A DNA stretch of 64,000 bases from Neoceratodus forsteri (taxonomy: Eukaryota; Chordata; Ceratodontiformes; Ceratodontidae), in the NCBI GenBank assembly GCA_016271365.2, contig CM057451.1, forward strand, positions 495,679,501 to 495,743,500. Direction: 5' to 3'. The translations under genes and the position numbers were made by a program. Positions 33,468 to 44,600 of the stretch are shown here, piece by piece; positions within the stretch are counted from its first letter, which is position 1; each line of letters starts with the position of its first letter. A model generated the notes under the pieces. It had not been told where the DNA came from. It was given only the letters and a program-made list of their open reading frames with translations, and did not search any database.

Positions 33468-35164
33468 CAGTGTTGGGTAAGTTACTTTTAAAAAATAATC
33501 AGTTGCAGTTACTAGTTACTTTCCAATACATGTAATCAGTTACAGTTACTTATTACTTTTCTATAAAAAGTAATTTGTAACTGTACTGCATATTACTTTT
33601 CATATTACTTTATATTACTTTTGATAACATGATTGTATTTACTCATTGAACATAGCTATGTGCTCATGAAACCACAAGAAGCGTATAAAAGAAATAAAAC
33701 AGATTCTGAAGACAATGAATATGTTAATTTATAATACAGTATCCATCTGTCATTGCCAGCCACAACAATCCCTTTACATTTCCATAACTAAGAGCTCTAT
33801 TAAAAAAAAAAAAACACTCAAATGCAAACTCTGCATTTACTGCTGCCCTCCGCAATATTTTCCCCCCACAGCTGAATCCTGGCTTTGCCAGCCACTGCTG
33901 CATCTGACCTTTTTCATTTCCAAAACACCCACACTCACCCTCCAGTACACACACTCCCTGCATCTAATGCCAGTGCCCTTGGTGACCTTTCCCATACAGC
34001 TGTATATCCTGACAATGCCAGCCACAACTACCCCTTTACATCCCACCCTTACGCCACTGCCACACACACCCTGCTGCATCTTCTGCACTTGATGACCTTT
34101 CCTACATCTAGCCTGTATTATCCTCCTGACTATGCAAGAGCCACAACTACCCATTTAAATTTTTATAATAAAATCCTACCCTCACATAGCTCCCCCTACA
34201 CTCACACACATGCACCCTGCAGATCTACTGCCTTTCCTTGCCTTGGTGATCTTTTCCCATTTCCCCACAGCAGCCAGAATCCTAACTTTGCCATTGCCAG
34301 CCACAGATCCACCCCACATCACATACAATAAATTCCACCAGCACACACCGGCTTACCCCAATAAAATTTAAACTCTTTCCCACAGCTGAACCTTGACTTG
34401 CCACTGCCACTGAAACACAATTATAATTATAGCTAAGTCTGCCATGACTATTATGCCACTGCTAGTATGCCACAACTGAAGTCATACAGTGCCACTTACA
34501 ACAACCAAATTATCAACACAAAACACTTATTGTACTCCAGCACATACCCCTTTGATGAAGATTTTCTTTGAGATGGGACTGGTGATGGTGATAGACCCTG
34601 CAGATGGGTGGATGGACAATTAAGTGACCTAATGTGGCAGCTTGGCACAAGTGGTGTTGACGGAAATAGGCACTGAGCCCCACCTGCAGATGGACTACCT
34701 GCCTTTTTCCCTACAACAGCTATGCTGGCCCCATTCCCTCAGGATTCACAATGAAAACCACTGAAGGCCACAACTGATGATATGCAGGGATGTAGCAAGC
34801 TATCTATAAATTGCACATCAACTGGCCAATCTGTTGCCCCCTCAAACAAATTTCATCAGTTCCTACAGAAATTCTTGGCTGTACCATGTAGTAGAGCACA
34901 AGTAGTATCATTTGTATATCAACTGTTGCAAAATTATATATTTTTATAATAAACTGACAAATAAAATTATGTTTTTTGATTTGTATTTCCACAGCACATG
35001 TTACAGATATAGAACAAAATGGTAGCATTAAATGCATGCAGAAAATAGAGTTAGAATCAATGTTTCAACCATTATCTAAAAGAGAAAAAAGCAGTAAGGG
35101 AAATAAGAAACATATTTGTGAGGAAGAAAATGTGGGAGGCTGTAGAAGAAATATAGAATAATAA

Positions 35165-35312
35165 TTTGGTTGTGTATTTAACAAGATTTTACACACACCC
35201 AAGGTGTTGGATGCCACATAAATCCTGACAGCAAAGCTTGAGGGGTTTATTTAAGCATCCAACACCGAGGGGGTGTGTGTAAAATCTTGATATAAACACA
35301 CCACCCCATGTT
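35165..35312. repeat. Inverted repeat inside the hAT element (first)
   Basis: Arms of about 60 bp: TGTGTATTTAACAAGATTTT, ACACACACCC, GGTGTTGGATGC on the left mirror GCATCCAACACC, GGGGTGTGTGTAAAATCTTG and ATAAACACACCA on the right. The centre has an AAGCTT. It resembles a short fold-back element. Confidence 0.7.
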
Positions 35313-35639
35313 TTATTTTATGTAATTGCTGGGGAGCATTTTCATGCCATAGCAATTATATAAAATAATGCCACATCCCCGTGCAGCCGTTATCCCAGGG
35401 TTTCAGCATGGTCAACTATCTGAGTTTTGCTGCTGAAACATTTTCTTTCCTCATATTTTCATTGTTTTTTTACAGCTTAAACATAATAGTAGACATAGGA
35501 TAGTTATTTCCTTTTTTTGCAGTTAACTTACTGCTGAGTACCAGTCACAGTGAAGTGTGCAGGTGCGCAGTGCTACAGAAAGGCAGAAAGGGAGAGAAGA
35601 GCTGTGGCTGGCATGTGCGTTGACCAAGAAAAAGCCAGC

Positions 35640-35875
35640 ATATGTTCACTGTTATAACCCATGGGTTATAATGGGAAATTATAACCCAGTTTCCCTTAGG
35701 GAAAAAATGCTAGCCAGTTATTATATATACAATAATGTATGGGGGTGAGTGCATAATGAGAAACTATGTGCACCCTCAGTGTGGGATGCACCGCATAAAC
35801 CCAGAGAAGCGGCCGAGGGTTTATAAACGTCCGTGGTGCCTGATTTCTCATGTATTCACTCACCTCCCGCCTATA
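35640..35875. repeat. Inverted repeat inside the hAT element (second) with ATAACCCATGGGTTAT
   Basis: Arms GGGGGTGAGTGCATAATGAG and its near complement CTCATGTATTCACTCACCTC surround a core with CATAAACCC / GGGTTTATAAACG (35740-35870). To the left is a perfect 16 bp palindrome ATAACCCATGGGTTAT (about 35655-35670). A third, similar ATAACCCGTGGGTTATAA occurs at about 36363-36380. The flank GTAATTGCTGGGGAG is shared with the first inverted repeat, so these are probably copies of one fold-back family. Confidence 0.6.
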
Positions 35876-37545
35876 TGTTTATGTAATTGCTGGGGAGTGT
35901 TTTCTTGGCTACATCAGTTTTTAAATACGGTGACAGTTTGGCCAGCAGATGAGGATGGTGTTAACAAGTTTCTTGTTTCATCCCCTGCTCATTGGTTGGA
36001 ATAAGTGCTTGCTCATTTATCAGAATCAGAGTACTTGATAGATTAGCACCCCCTCCTCCCTCCTCCAGGTTAGCCGCGAGGTGATGTGCTGACCTGTGAT
36101 CGGTGCGAGAGATGGAGACTCTAGCAGCAGCTGCAAAATGACAAACCGCTGGTCTTTGAATGGGGATGAGTGAGGAAGGTGTGGTGGCTGAGAAGGACGA
36201 ACCGGGTAGGAGCAGGAGCAGAAAAGCATTGTTTGTAATTCCTGTGGCAGTCACTGGTTAGGGACATTGTAAGGGGGAAATGCACTTCCTGGAACAGTAT
36301 GTGTGTGTGGACGCAGTGTGCTCATGTGCACAGTGAGAGAAATCGGGCATGTGTTTGCCATTATAACCCGTGGGTTATAACAACGAATTATAACCTGGTT
36401 TCTCAATGGGAGAAAACACTCCCCAGTTATTACAATGTGGTAATAGGTAAGGTAAGAATAGAATCTGGAAAATGAAAAGGTGATGATAGGTATGAAAAGG
36501 CAGAGTAGAAGTGAATGGGCTGAGGAGTCCTTAAGTGGGGACTAATTAACAGGACCTAATAAAAAGGCTGAAAGGTAAAAGCTACATGTGCACACTCATT
36601 TTTACTTTTTACAGATGAAAGAAATACTCAAGTTGGAGGGGCCAGTGAGTTACACCAGATATGTGACAATTGGTACAAGAACACCCAGTGCAATGACACC
36701 TTTCCAGAGCCATTCAGCATAACAATATTTTCTGTAATGAGACAACTGGCAAAAACAACCCCGACACTCAACGACAGTGAGACTGCAACCATGTAGAAAA
36801 CAGTGGTACGATAAATGAGGCTACCTTGTAGTTGTAGCCACCATGTTAGAACAAAGATCTCGAAGGGCAAACCAGTATTCAGTCAGAATTCCTAGGCTTA
36901 ATGTTACAAGGCTGTGTGTCTTTGCACCAGTTGCTGTGCCATGGGTTTACACCACCCCATACCTCTGGCAGCTCATAAATACCTAGACACTGTGACTACT
37001 CAAACCTGAATATCAGCAAGTCTACAAAAAATGCCAACTCACAGACATAAAATGTTGCTTAAACTTTTTATTGTGAAAAAGGGCAAAAAATGGTAGCTAA
37101 CTTGGATTCAGTGTGCAAGGTGAAGAGGCTGAGTGCTCACGCAATGCTTGTCAGAAGGCAGTTTTTTTAGCCTGATGATGTAATAAATCGAGTGTGCAGT
37201 CAGTTGAGCAGCCTTTGTTTACACTGAAACCTGAATATCAAAAGACACCTGCACAATCTCAGGATTTCTGTGATGTCATAAACCTCTTGTGTTCACTCTT
37301 GAGGTTTATGAAGTTACAAGAACCCCTTGATGGAGTACAGCAACCATAACAGATGGATGCTCATCTGTTTTTCTACTTATATTACTATTTATATTGCAGT
37401 AACTGGTTACTTTTAGGGAAAAGTAATGTCATTACAGTTACTCATTACTTTATTTTAAAAGCAATCAATTACTATGACTAGTTACCTAGAAAAATAATCA
37501 GATTACAGTAACTGGTTACAAGTAACTAGTTACTACCCAACACTG

Positions 37546-37553
37546 CACCTATT
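37546..37553. repeat. hAT target-site duplication, right
   Basis: CACCTATT follows the right terminus directly and matches the left copy exactly. Confidence 0.92.
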
Positions 37554-38950
37554 ATTGTCAAGCATAAAATCTTTAACAAAGGGGAAAAAAGTGCTTCAGG
37601 CAAAGAAAAGTAAAATTTGATTTTTTACAATGTACTGTAATCTAAATGTCAAGCAGTGTACCAGCTCTTTAAAGTTTAGTGGACCCAGAAGCAGTGTGCA
37701 GCACATTCCAGGGCATCCAGTTCTTTGCCAAGCTATAGTACCACATCATCCATTCCACATGGTCAGGCCAGTCTCCCAAGCTCTTCCCCTTTTCCACTGG
37801 CAGACCTGGTAGCACAATGGTAATACTTCTGCTACATTGGTGACCTGGATTCAGGAATGGATAGGGTCACTTTGGAGCTGGCCAGGGAGGGAAGATTCAG
37901 CACTCCTCCCGGGGGGGAAGGGGGCTGGGTGTCCGACTATACTTGAGCCACCCTGTGGAAGTTGGAGGGGGGACAATTCAGGACACACATGCTTGGGAAG
38001 GGCCAGATCACAGTGCAGCCAAGTCCGTGCATGCCTCTGTCTGCACACATGTGTGGTGCACCATTGCAGTGCATATATAGTGGCTCTCATAGGTGAATAA
38101 ATCTGTGCAGAAAAACCCTGACTGCAGCTGGATGATGCTATGGTCCCTTGCAGACCCCACATCACCAACTATGGTACCTCCATGTCTGAAATGTGCTGCA
38201 GAGGGGCCTGACAGCCCCCTTCAGACCTGTCACCGGGGAGTAATCCATGAGAGACCAATAGAGCTGTAAAACCTAGAAATAGTGGGTGACAGGGCTCGAA
38301 GGACCAGAGCCAGGAAGAGGCAGATCAGAGACAATGGAGCATCAACAAATGATAAAAAAATCAATAATTTCAATGCCCACGCCTTGCTGATCGTGAGGTG
38401 ACATATTCCTTTGTGTTTCACATGAACTCAGATCATCCCAAACCTACTTAATGGGGAAGCCTACTTGTCATGAGTGTGAGAATAGTTAAATCAATGCAGG
38501 CCACTGTTATCCATTCAGTTAATGTTTTTACTGAAGAATGGATCATTAGTCACTTTCCAACTCATTTCTTAAAAACATTCTCTGGGTGCAGTAGCATTAT
38601 ATGCATCGCTCTCTATTGAAAGATTTCTGTACACCTCTGGGAAAATGTTGGAAATTATATTATGACACAAAGGAGCTTAGGTTTCATATATTTTGTGTAT
38701 TTTTCTCTTTTTCATGCTTTTGCTTTTATATGTATTCCTTTTTCCCCTTATCAGTTCCAGGCAACTATCAACCCTCGTCTCCTAACCTGAACCCCAGGTG
38801 GTCCCTTATCTGTCTCAAGGGACCTCTCCCCCACATTGTGGGACCTTTGGGGGCAGTACTCCACTCTTTCACTCAGTCAAGTCTAGGTTTGGTAGTAGGA
38901 ACTCATCATGCTAGTCAGTCTGGTGAAGCGGGGCCTGGATGTGCCAGGCA
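37554..38950. other. Unassigned DNA with a possible tRNA-like SINE head
   Basis: At about 37805-37860 the plus strand has CCTGGTAGCACAATGGTAA followed about 30 bp later by GACCTGGATTCAGGAAT. The first fits a box A (TRGCNNANNNGG) and the second loosely fits a box B. A SINE head is possible, but no body or tail was recognised. The rest (up to 38950) holds no gene; the short frames lack motifs. Confidence 0.35.
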
Positions 38951-38954
38951 TCAT

Positions 38955-39330
38955 TCTGTGGACTTGACTGTTTCACAGTTTTGTTCCCACCTTGAGACAC
39001 CAACTGTAAGAATGCAACATACCATGCAATGGGCATCCACACTGAGAAGCCAAGACATCACCCCTCCATTCTGCCATCCCAGCAGGACTTGGGTGTTCAC
39101 TGTTTTCTTCCCATGCTGAGACACCTGAGGTAAACTTGCAATGTACCGTGCAAACAGGATGTACACTGAAAACCCAGAATATCTCCCCTCATTCTGTGTT
39201 CCTGCTGGAGTTCTAGTTTCACAGTTTCTTTCTATGCTGAGACACCAGCAGTAAGTGTAATGTACCATACAAATGGGCACGCATATTGCAAAGCCAGAAC
39301 ATCTCCCTCTATTCTGCCATTCCTGCTGAT
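38955..39330 (+). repeat. Minisatellite, three copies of ~122 bp
   Basis: The marker TGAGACACC occurs at about 38994, 39117 and 39238 (spacing 123 and 121). Each unit continues GTAA...GCAATGTACC(A/G)TGCAA, GGGCAT.CACACTGA, CCAGAACATCTCCC and ATTCTGCCATTCCTGCTG, with about 15-20 percent divergence. Non-coding. Confidence 0.8.
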
Positions 39331-40568
39331 TTGACTCCACCTGTACTGCAGATCACCAGGTGTCGATAATGCACCAGAGATCAGTCTTCCTTACACCATG
39401 AGAAGGTAAGCATCCTGTGAGATGCTGAAACCTCTCCACAGCCCTCCAGCCACTGGGCTCATTCCTTCTTTTTTTTTATTTACTTTGCGTTTTGAGGCCA
39501 GAATGGCTCCCCATCAGCCCGACACATAGCGTTGTGGCCACTGTCCCCATGTCACCGGGGCCAGCCACCACCTTGCATCATTCCCCGATGCTTACCCCCC
39601 AGGGTGGGACTTCTGGGGCCTCACCCTTGCCCCTTTGGATGCCACATCTGGTGTCCAGGTAGAGAGCCCCAGGTCAGCTCCATGGGTGGTGGCACAACAG
39701 GGGCATTATACAGCCCATCCATCAATTTTTGCAGCTAAGCTGTGGGTGGCATGAAATGCAATGACACTGTGGCACAATCACACCAGATGTCCAACTTCCC
39801 ACCCCCCAGTACCAGCACAGGCACCTCTGGTAACCGGACAAACTGAGGCCACCCAGAAGCCCCAGTACCCAGGGATGCAACCCCCCCTTGGGAGGTGGAG
39901 AGCATGCAAAGGCCACTCAATCCACCCCCGGGCTGACCCTCTAGCGACCCGGGTCTGCTCCCAAACCCAGATTGCCATTGTCGCAAGCAGTAGCTCTACT
40001 GTTGCATCAGTGGGCCAGCCACTGGGCTAATTCCCAAACCCCAGCAACCCTGCTGCCATGCCAACAGGCTGACCTCACTCCTTTTTTTTTTTTTTTATAT
40101 GTTTCCATGCCCGCATGCACAGCTAACATTTTGTTACAAGAACGGGATTTCAGAGGTGTGTCACTGTTGGGTTCAAAACAGCTCAAACTGCAGATGGCTC
40201 AGCAGCAAAGGCCCAATGATCAGTCAAGCTGATTATGACACTGTTCAGTACTTGTGGGGTGGAAACTTCTTGTAGTTGAAAGGATCAAGCCTTTCCAATG
40301 AGTGAGTGGCTCAATCTTTTTGTTTTATGTGACGCCATCCAGCAAGCAGCTCAGCAGCGTCATGCTCAGCCTGCTGACCGTTCGCCCCCCCAACACCCGT
40401 TTGCTGATCCTAGCCTCGCTGCAACACACCACCAGTTACACTTTACCATTACAGTCTAAGGCTGCAGTATTGTCCTAGGAAAAGGAAGGCATAAGCTTAC
40501 CCACACTCTTATGGTGGGCTAGACTGAGGTTAGTGTGTGAAGAACGGTCTCCTTCCCTGTATCCTGTA
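39331..40568. other. Unassigned GC-rich DNA flanked by a 20 bp direct repeat
   Basis: CCAGCCACTGGGCTCATTCC (39446-39465) and the same with one change (40015-40034) bound about 550 bp of GC-rich sequence with a T-run. This could be a target duplication around an insertion, or a duplication. At 40090-40166 lies a diverged copy of the repeat at 11406-11479. No gene was recognised on either strand. Confidence 0.4.
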
Positions 40569-40624
40569 TGTGACAATTAAATACTCTCCCACTGCCAACT
40601 ATCGCACCCACCTCCTGATCCTTT
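40569..40624 (+). repeat. Single unit of a ~66 bp tandem repeat
   Basis: TGTGACAATTAAATACTC, CTGCCAACTATC, CACCTCCTGATCC. The same unit occurs three times at 44730-44945, on the far side of the L2-like LINE. The LINE therefore seems to have landed inside one array. Confidence 0.65.
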
Positions 40625-40687
40625 ATTATGTATGTATGTATGTATGCATGTATGTATGTATGTATGCATGTATGTATGTATGTATGT
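40625..40687. repeat. (TATG)n microsatellite
   Basis: About 15 tetranucleotide units of TATG with two GCATG variants. It lies at the probable 3' end of the minus-strand L2-like LINE, where L2-group elements often end in short tandem repeats. Confidence 0.85.
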
Positions 40688-41420
40688 CTTTCGTAACCGG
40701 GTAAGTGAGCTGATCCAAAGGACTAATTTCAGTCACGACCAGGGCCACAGCATGGCAGTCAACAGGCACCAATCGAAATACAATACATGGGTATACTGTA
40801 GGTGAGATGCACACCTCAACATGAGGTCAAAAATGTATTATAAGTAGTTCAGAAAGTACATGCAGTAAAAACAGCTACAAGGATGCAGGATATTCAGTCA
40901 TAAGACAGTTTGTGCAGTAATAATTGTAAAGAGAGAGACAAAAAAAATCAAACAATATTACAAAAGGAAACATTGATAATAGTGTGTCACAGAAAGGCAA
41001 ATGGTACAGTTATCAGTGGCTGCATGCAATGGCATGCTTTAACCTAAGCTAAGGTATCTAACCTAAAGTAACTAAATGAAGAGTGTAACAAAACAGTTAC
41101 TGACAGGCAAGCTTCATGGACACTGGGAGATCAGAGCAGGACATAAGAGCATATGTGTAGTAATGCAAGAGAGAAAAGGAGATGGGAAGGTCAGAGGAGA
41201 TGGCAGGGTTGAGAAAATAGGGCAGGCAGCATACAATACATCCTAGAAAGTGAGGGTGGGTAGTGCTGGAGAGTAGAGGAGAGGGGAGGGGAGGGGAGGA
41301 TCAGAAGAGATGGCACAGTTGGGAGATAGGCAGGTGGAACACAGTACATCCTAGGAACTAGAGTGGTTTTTGGACCCTAGCATTGTCTAGGGAACAGTTA
41401 CAAGTAGACTCTGAAAGGAG

Positions 41421-41981
41421 CTAGGCTCTCAGGCTTGTCTTGAAAGACAGGTGGGAGGGGGATAGGCAGATGGATGATGGGAGTTGGTTCCAAAGGGAAG
41501 GGGTGGAGACAGAGAAAGTTTTGCTGCCCATAGCCATAGAGATGCGAGGGACTTCAATTGAAGTGATGAAGGAGACCCTAAGGCTCCTAGAAACCACCCT
41601 ATCAGTAAGTAGTGAAGCAAAGGGGGACAGCCGGTTGTTCCTGAGAGAGTTATCTACTAAACATCCCATAGCATAGTTAAAGTTACCCTTAAGTGGGGGC
41701 CACCCTAGGGACTCATAGAGTGAGCAGTGGTGGGTAGAGTAGGGGACTTGAAGAACCAAGCGACAGATGGAATTACATGTAGTGCTTAGGAGAAAGCATA
41801 GTGAAGAGGACATAGAAGAGTAGACAGGGGAGCAGTAGTCAAGTAGGAGCAGAAAGTTACGTTGTGCAATAGCTAGGTGAGCCTCAGGGGACAGTCCTTG
41901 ATTAAGATGATCTGCAGCACCTAGCTTTTGGTGAATTATCCTCACAGTGAGATTAATATGTTCATTGAAGGCAAGGGTCAT
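41421..41981 (-). pseudogene. L2-like LINE C-terminal domain (186 codons)
   Basis: An open frame carrying the region after the RT palm: NEHINLTVRIIHQKLGA, FLLLLDYCSPVYSS (counterpart of L..DY...V), QVPYSTHHCSLYESLGWPPL, SLRVSFITSIEVPR and TPSLWNQLPSSI near the C-terminus. This domain is thought to help bind the element RNA. The Met is internal to the original protein. The frame is open from 41981 to the likely natural stop at 41421. Confidence 0.78.
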
Positions 41982-43390
41982 ACCTAGATATTTAAAGTAG
42001 GGGACAGTTTTGAGGGGGGGCTGCTGGAGTGAGTACAGTCAGGGAGGAGTTTGATTTGACAACCTTGGCAAGGAAAGGCTTTAAGCCAAAGAGCATGACT
42101 TTGTTTTTTTTTTTTACATTCACTAGGCATTTGCTGGTAAGAAACCAATTATATGCAGCACCATAGTTTAGTGTGAGGGTGGAAAAGATGAATTCCAGGG
42201 AGTTATCATTATGGTATAGGACTAGGTGGTCTGAATAGAGGAGTGCCTTGCCATTTAAGCTATCTGCCAGGAGCACATTAATGAACATTGAAAAAAGTAA
42301 AGGGCCAAGAATGGAGCCCTGAGGAACTCCGGTATGTAGAGGTAGTGTGGCAGATGAATCTTTACCTATTAGCACAGACTGGGACCTGTTTGAGAGATTA
42401 ACTACGGAACTAAGCATCAGTTTTGGTGAAGCAGTCAAAGTGCAGTAGGGTGGAGTGGAGAAGGTGGTGGTCTACTAGATTGAAGGCCTTCAATAAATAT
42501 ATAAAAAAATGCATCTGTAGCCTTGCCCATCTCCATATTTCTAAGGATGTGGTTGGAGAAGAGGGCCAAAGCAGAGGAGGTACTAGTGTTTTCAGAAGCC
42601 ATGCTGAAAGGGACACATGAGGTTGTATTTTTCAAAATGTTCAGATAGCTGGTAATACACGATTTGTTCCAGTAATTTACTTAAATGCAGGAGAAGGGAA
42701 ATGGGTCTGTAATTCTCAAGGATGAGGGGATCATCTGCTTTAAAAATTGGTACCACATGTGCATGTTTCCAGGAATCACTGTGGATGATGACAGTGCAAG
42801 TTTCAATATAAAAGTTAGGGGGTTAACAATAGCTGAGGAGATAAGCTTCAGAAAAGTGGGGTAAAGTCCATCGCTGCCAGGGCTTTCTCTGGATGGTAGT
42901 GATTTCAGGAGTTTAATGGTAACACCCTGGACAATAGCCCTAAAGCAAAATGAAGGGGGGAAGGGCAGCATTTGTAGAGGAATGGGAGAGGTGAGCATTG
43001 TTGTGTTGGCCTGTGGGAGGCTGGGAAGGGAGTTTATTAAGATATGAGGTAAGGTCAGTAAACATTGAGTTGAAAGTGTCTGCAGTCTTAGCAGGGTCAT
43101 AGATGAGGCCTGAAGGGGATGTGAGTTGTGTTATTTGTTTATTGGTCTTGGGGTTTATGAGGGATCTGATGGAGGCCCAGAAGCTGTGAGGGTTTCTAAG
43201 GGCATTTTTTCGTTGATTGATGAAGTATTTGCCTTTAAGTGATTTGGCAGCCTGTTTACAAGAGTTGCGCAGTTGTCTATGGGTGTTCCATAGTTGGGGC
43301 AAGGGGGATGCTATGTAGGCTTTCTATTTCCTGTCCCTGACTTTCATATGTGCCAGCAGCTCCCTGGATAGCCAATGGCTGCAGTCTCCT

Positions 43391-43945
43391 CTAATGCTTC
43401 TGGTAATGAGGGGAAATGTTTGTCCTGCAGCTTTCATAGGGCATCAGTGAAAAGAGAAACTGCAGTAGAAATGTCATTGAGTGAGTAGAGGGGGACCAGT
43501 TTATGTTCTTTGCATTCATTAAGACAGCATCATGATCCTGGCCATTGAATTTCCCGAAGAACAAAAGTTTGGGGGGAGGACGGCTAGAATTGGTGGTCAG
43601 AACAGTATAAATAGGGGTATGGTCACTAATTGAGGCTGACATTGTGTCTGCCTGGAGGACAAGGTGAGCCCATTTAGTGACAATCCAGTCTAGGATGGAG
43701 TGGTTTAGCAAGCGGGGGTTGTACCTGGTGGGGGATGAGATGACTTGCTCCAGATTATGGGACTTCAATAGGATTACATAGTCAGTTTCTGGAGCTGCTA
43801 CCCAGTTGAGGTTAAAGTCCATGAGTAAGATGGTATCTTGTGATGACATGACGCATGCAAGCCCATCTAGGAAATTGGATAGGCCTTGCATGCCTCTTGA
43901 TGGGGAGGGGTTGTAACAGCAGCCTAGTAACATTTTTGGATGCAC
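43391..43945 (-). pseudogene. L2-like LINE endonuclease, C-terminal two-thirds (184 codons)
   Basis: APE-type endonuclease blocks: LLGCCYNPSPSRGMQGL, MDFNLNW (GDFN with Gly changed to Met, residues about 42-48), LNHSILDWIVTK and ISDHTPIYTV (catalytic Asp-His near residue 107). The earlier block with GGGIAL and YKPHVLGTS lies in another frame at about 44050-44230. The GDFN change probably impairs activity. Confidence 0.8.
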
Positions 43946-44214
43946 CCAGGGTTAGCTCAGTGAGGAGCCACTCACTGGGGTGGTGGGAGTTCAGCAGTCA
44001 GTGGTGGTGGCAGAGGTGTGATCCTGCTCATACAGTGCTATGCCCCCACCCCTCTTTCTACCTGCTCTATCCAGGTGGAGAAGGGAATAACCATGGAGTT
44101 GGTATGAGGCGTAGTATGACTTTAACCTGGCCTTGGAGGTACCTAGCACATGAGGCTTGTACACGGACATCCAAGCCTCAAGCTCAGGAAACTTTGCTGG
44201 GAGGCTGCAGATAT

Positions 44215-44457
44215 TCAGGTGTGCAACTCAGAGCCCAAGTTTTCTAGCCCAGATAACGTTAGAGTGATCGATATGTGTGTGTTTATGGGGCCTGGGTTGC
44301 TTTCCACATCACCGGCAAAGAGAGTGAGGAGAAGGTGGGAAAGGAGAGGGCAGGTAGGAGGGAGCCAGCAAGGGGACTGGATGGTAAGGGAGTGAACAAA
44401 AAGTTCAAGCAAACAACACTCAAGGTTTGATAGAAGAGCCAGTATGGTAGAGAGCAT
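44215..44457 (-). pseudogene. N-terminal LINE peptide containing a 2A-like sequence
   Basis: An 80-codon frame. Residues 1-48 are rich in leucine and hydrophobic residues (LLSHLLLTLFA precedes the motif). Residues 49-57 read GDVESNPGP, followed by INTHISITLTLSG and a stop at 44215-44217. The endonuclease starts a few codons later in a shifted frame (FPELEAWM, about 44190). In 2A systems the ribosome fails to join the last Gly and Pro, so the peptide before Pro57 would be released and the endonuclease-RT made as a separate protein. That role is inferred here; the sequence itself shows only the motif and its position. Confidence 0.8.
44287..44313 (-). promoter_or_regulatory. 2A-like ribosome-skipping motif
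   Basis: The minus strand reads GGTGATGTGGAAAGC followed by AACCCAGGCCCC, encoding GDVESNPGP. This meets the strict consensus D(V/I)ExNPGP at every fixed residue. 2A-like motifs are known in APE-type non-LTR retrotransposons of several animals, placed N-terminal to the endonuclease as here. Confidence 0.85.
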
Positions 44458-44600
44458 GTGAAACTACTCATATCTAGCCCTGATGGGTGTGGAGACAGGT
44501 GGTGAGTGTTGAGGTACAGGAGTGTAGATATAGCTGATCTGCAGCAAATATTGATGCACACAAATCCGTGGCCAGCAACAGGTCAGTCATGGAGGTCGTC

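Larger units (their letters stand above)
33468..37545. mobile_element. Non-autonomous hAT-type DNA transposon, 4078 bp
   Basis: Both ends begin CAGTGTTGGGTA (33468-33479 and the complement at 37534-37545). Subterminal regions are dense in GTTACT/AGTAAC motifs (33480-33620 and 37395-37535), probably transposase binding sites. The perfect 8 bp target duplication and the CAG...CTG ends are hallmarks of the hAT superfamily, which moves by cut-and-paste. No transposase (no RW or BED-finger-like segment, no dimerisation domain) was found. The largest frame inside is about 148 codons with no motif. The body therefore seems to be captured or amplified DNA moved in trans. Internal palindromes are listed separately. 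Clean ends suggest moderate age. Confidence 0.88.
40688..44600 (-). mobile_element. L2-like LINE with an upstream 2A-like motif, inactive
   Basis: Near full length. From 5' to 3' on the minus strand: a 5' region of about 140 bp, a leucine-rich N-terminal peptide ending in a 2A-like motif, APE endonuclease (43391-44260), linker (42940-43300), RT (42000-42900), C-terminal domain (41421-41981) and a long 3' UTR (40690-41420). The 3' UTR contains a duplicated ~100 bp unit (CACAGTACATCCTAGGAA and relatives at about 41225 and 41340). RT shows NRSQSVLIG, GVPQGSILGPLLFSMFIN and a catalytic box YSDH instead of YADD (second Asp lost). Multiple frameshifts are present. Endonuclease wording resembles that of the fragment at 1-1495. 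Confidence 0.85.

Noticed and set aside
33715..34331. Frames of 125 and 148 codons inside the hAT element, considered as transposase
   Set aside because: Low-complexity Thr/Pro/His translation of CA-rich DNA. No BED finger, catalytic or dimerisation motif of hAT transposases.
37805..37870. A true tRNA gene
   Set aside because: Box A is plausible, but box B is weak and no acceptor or anticodon stem could be paired, so at best it is a SINE head.
38601..39119. 172-codon plus-strand frame with a hydrophobic stretch
   Set aside because: Its second half is the 122 bp minisatellite and the first half is T-rich DNA. No family motif.
39722..40030. Several overlapping frames in GC-rich DNA at 39.7-40.0 kb
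   Set aside because: All are short, overlap on both strands and show no motif. Base composition explains them.
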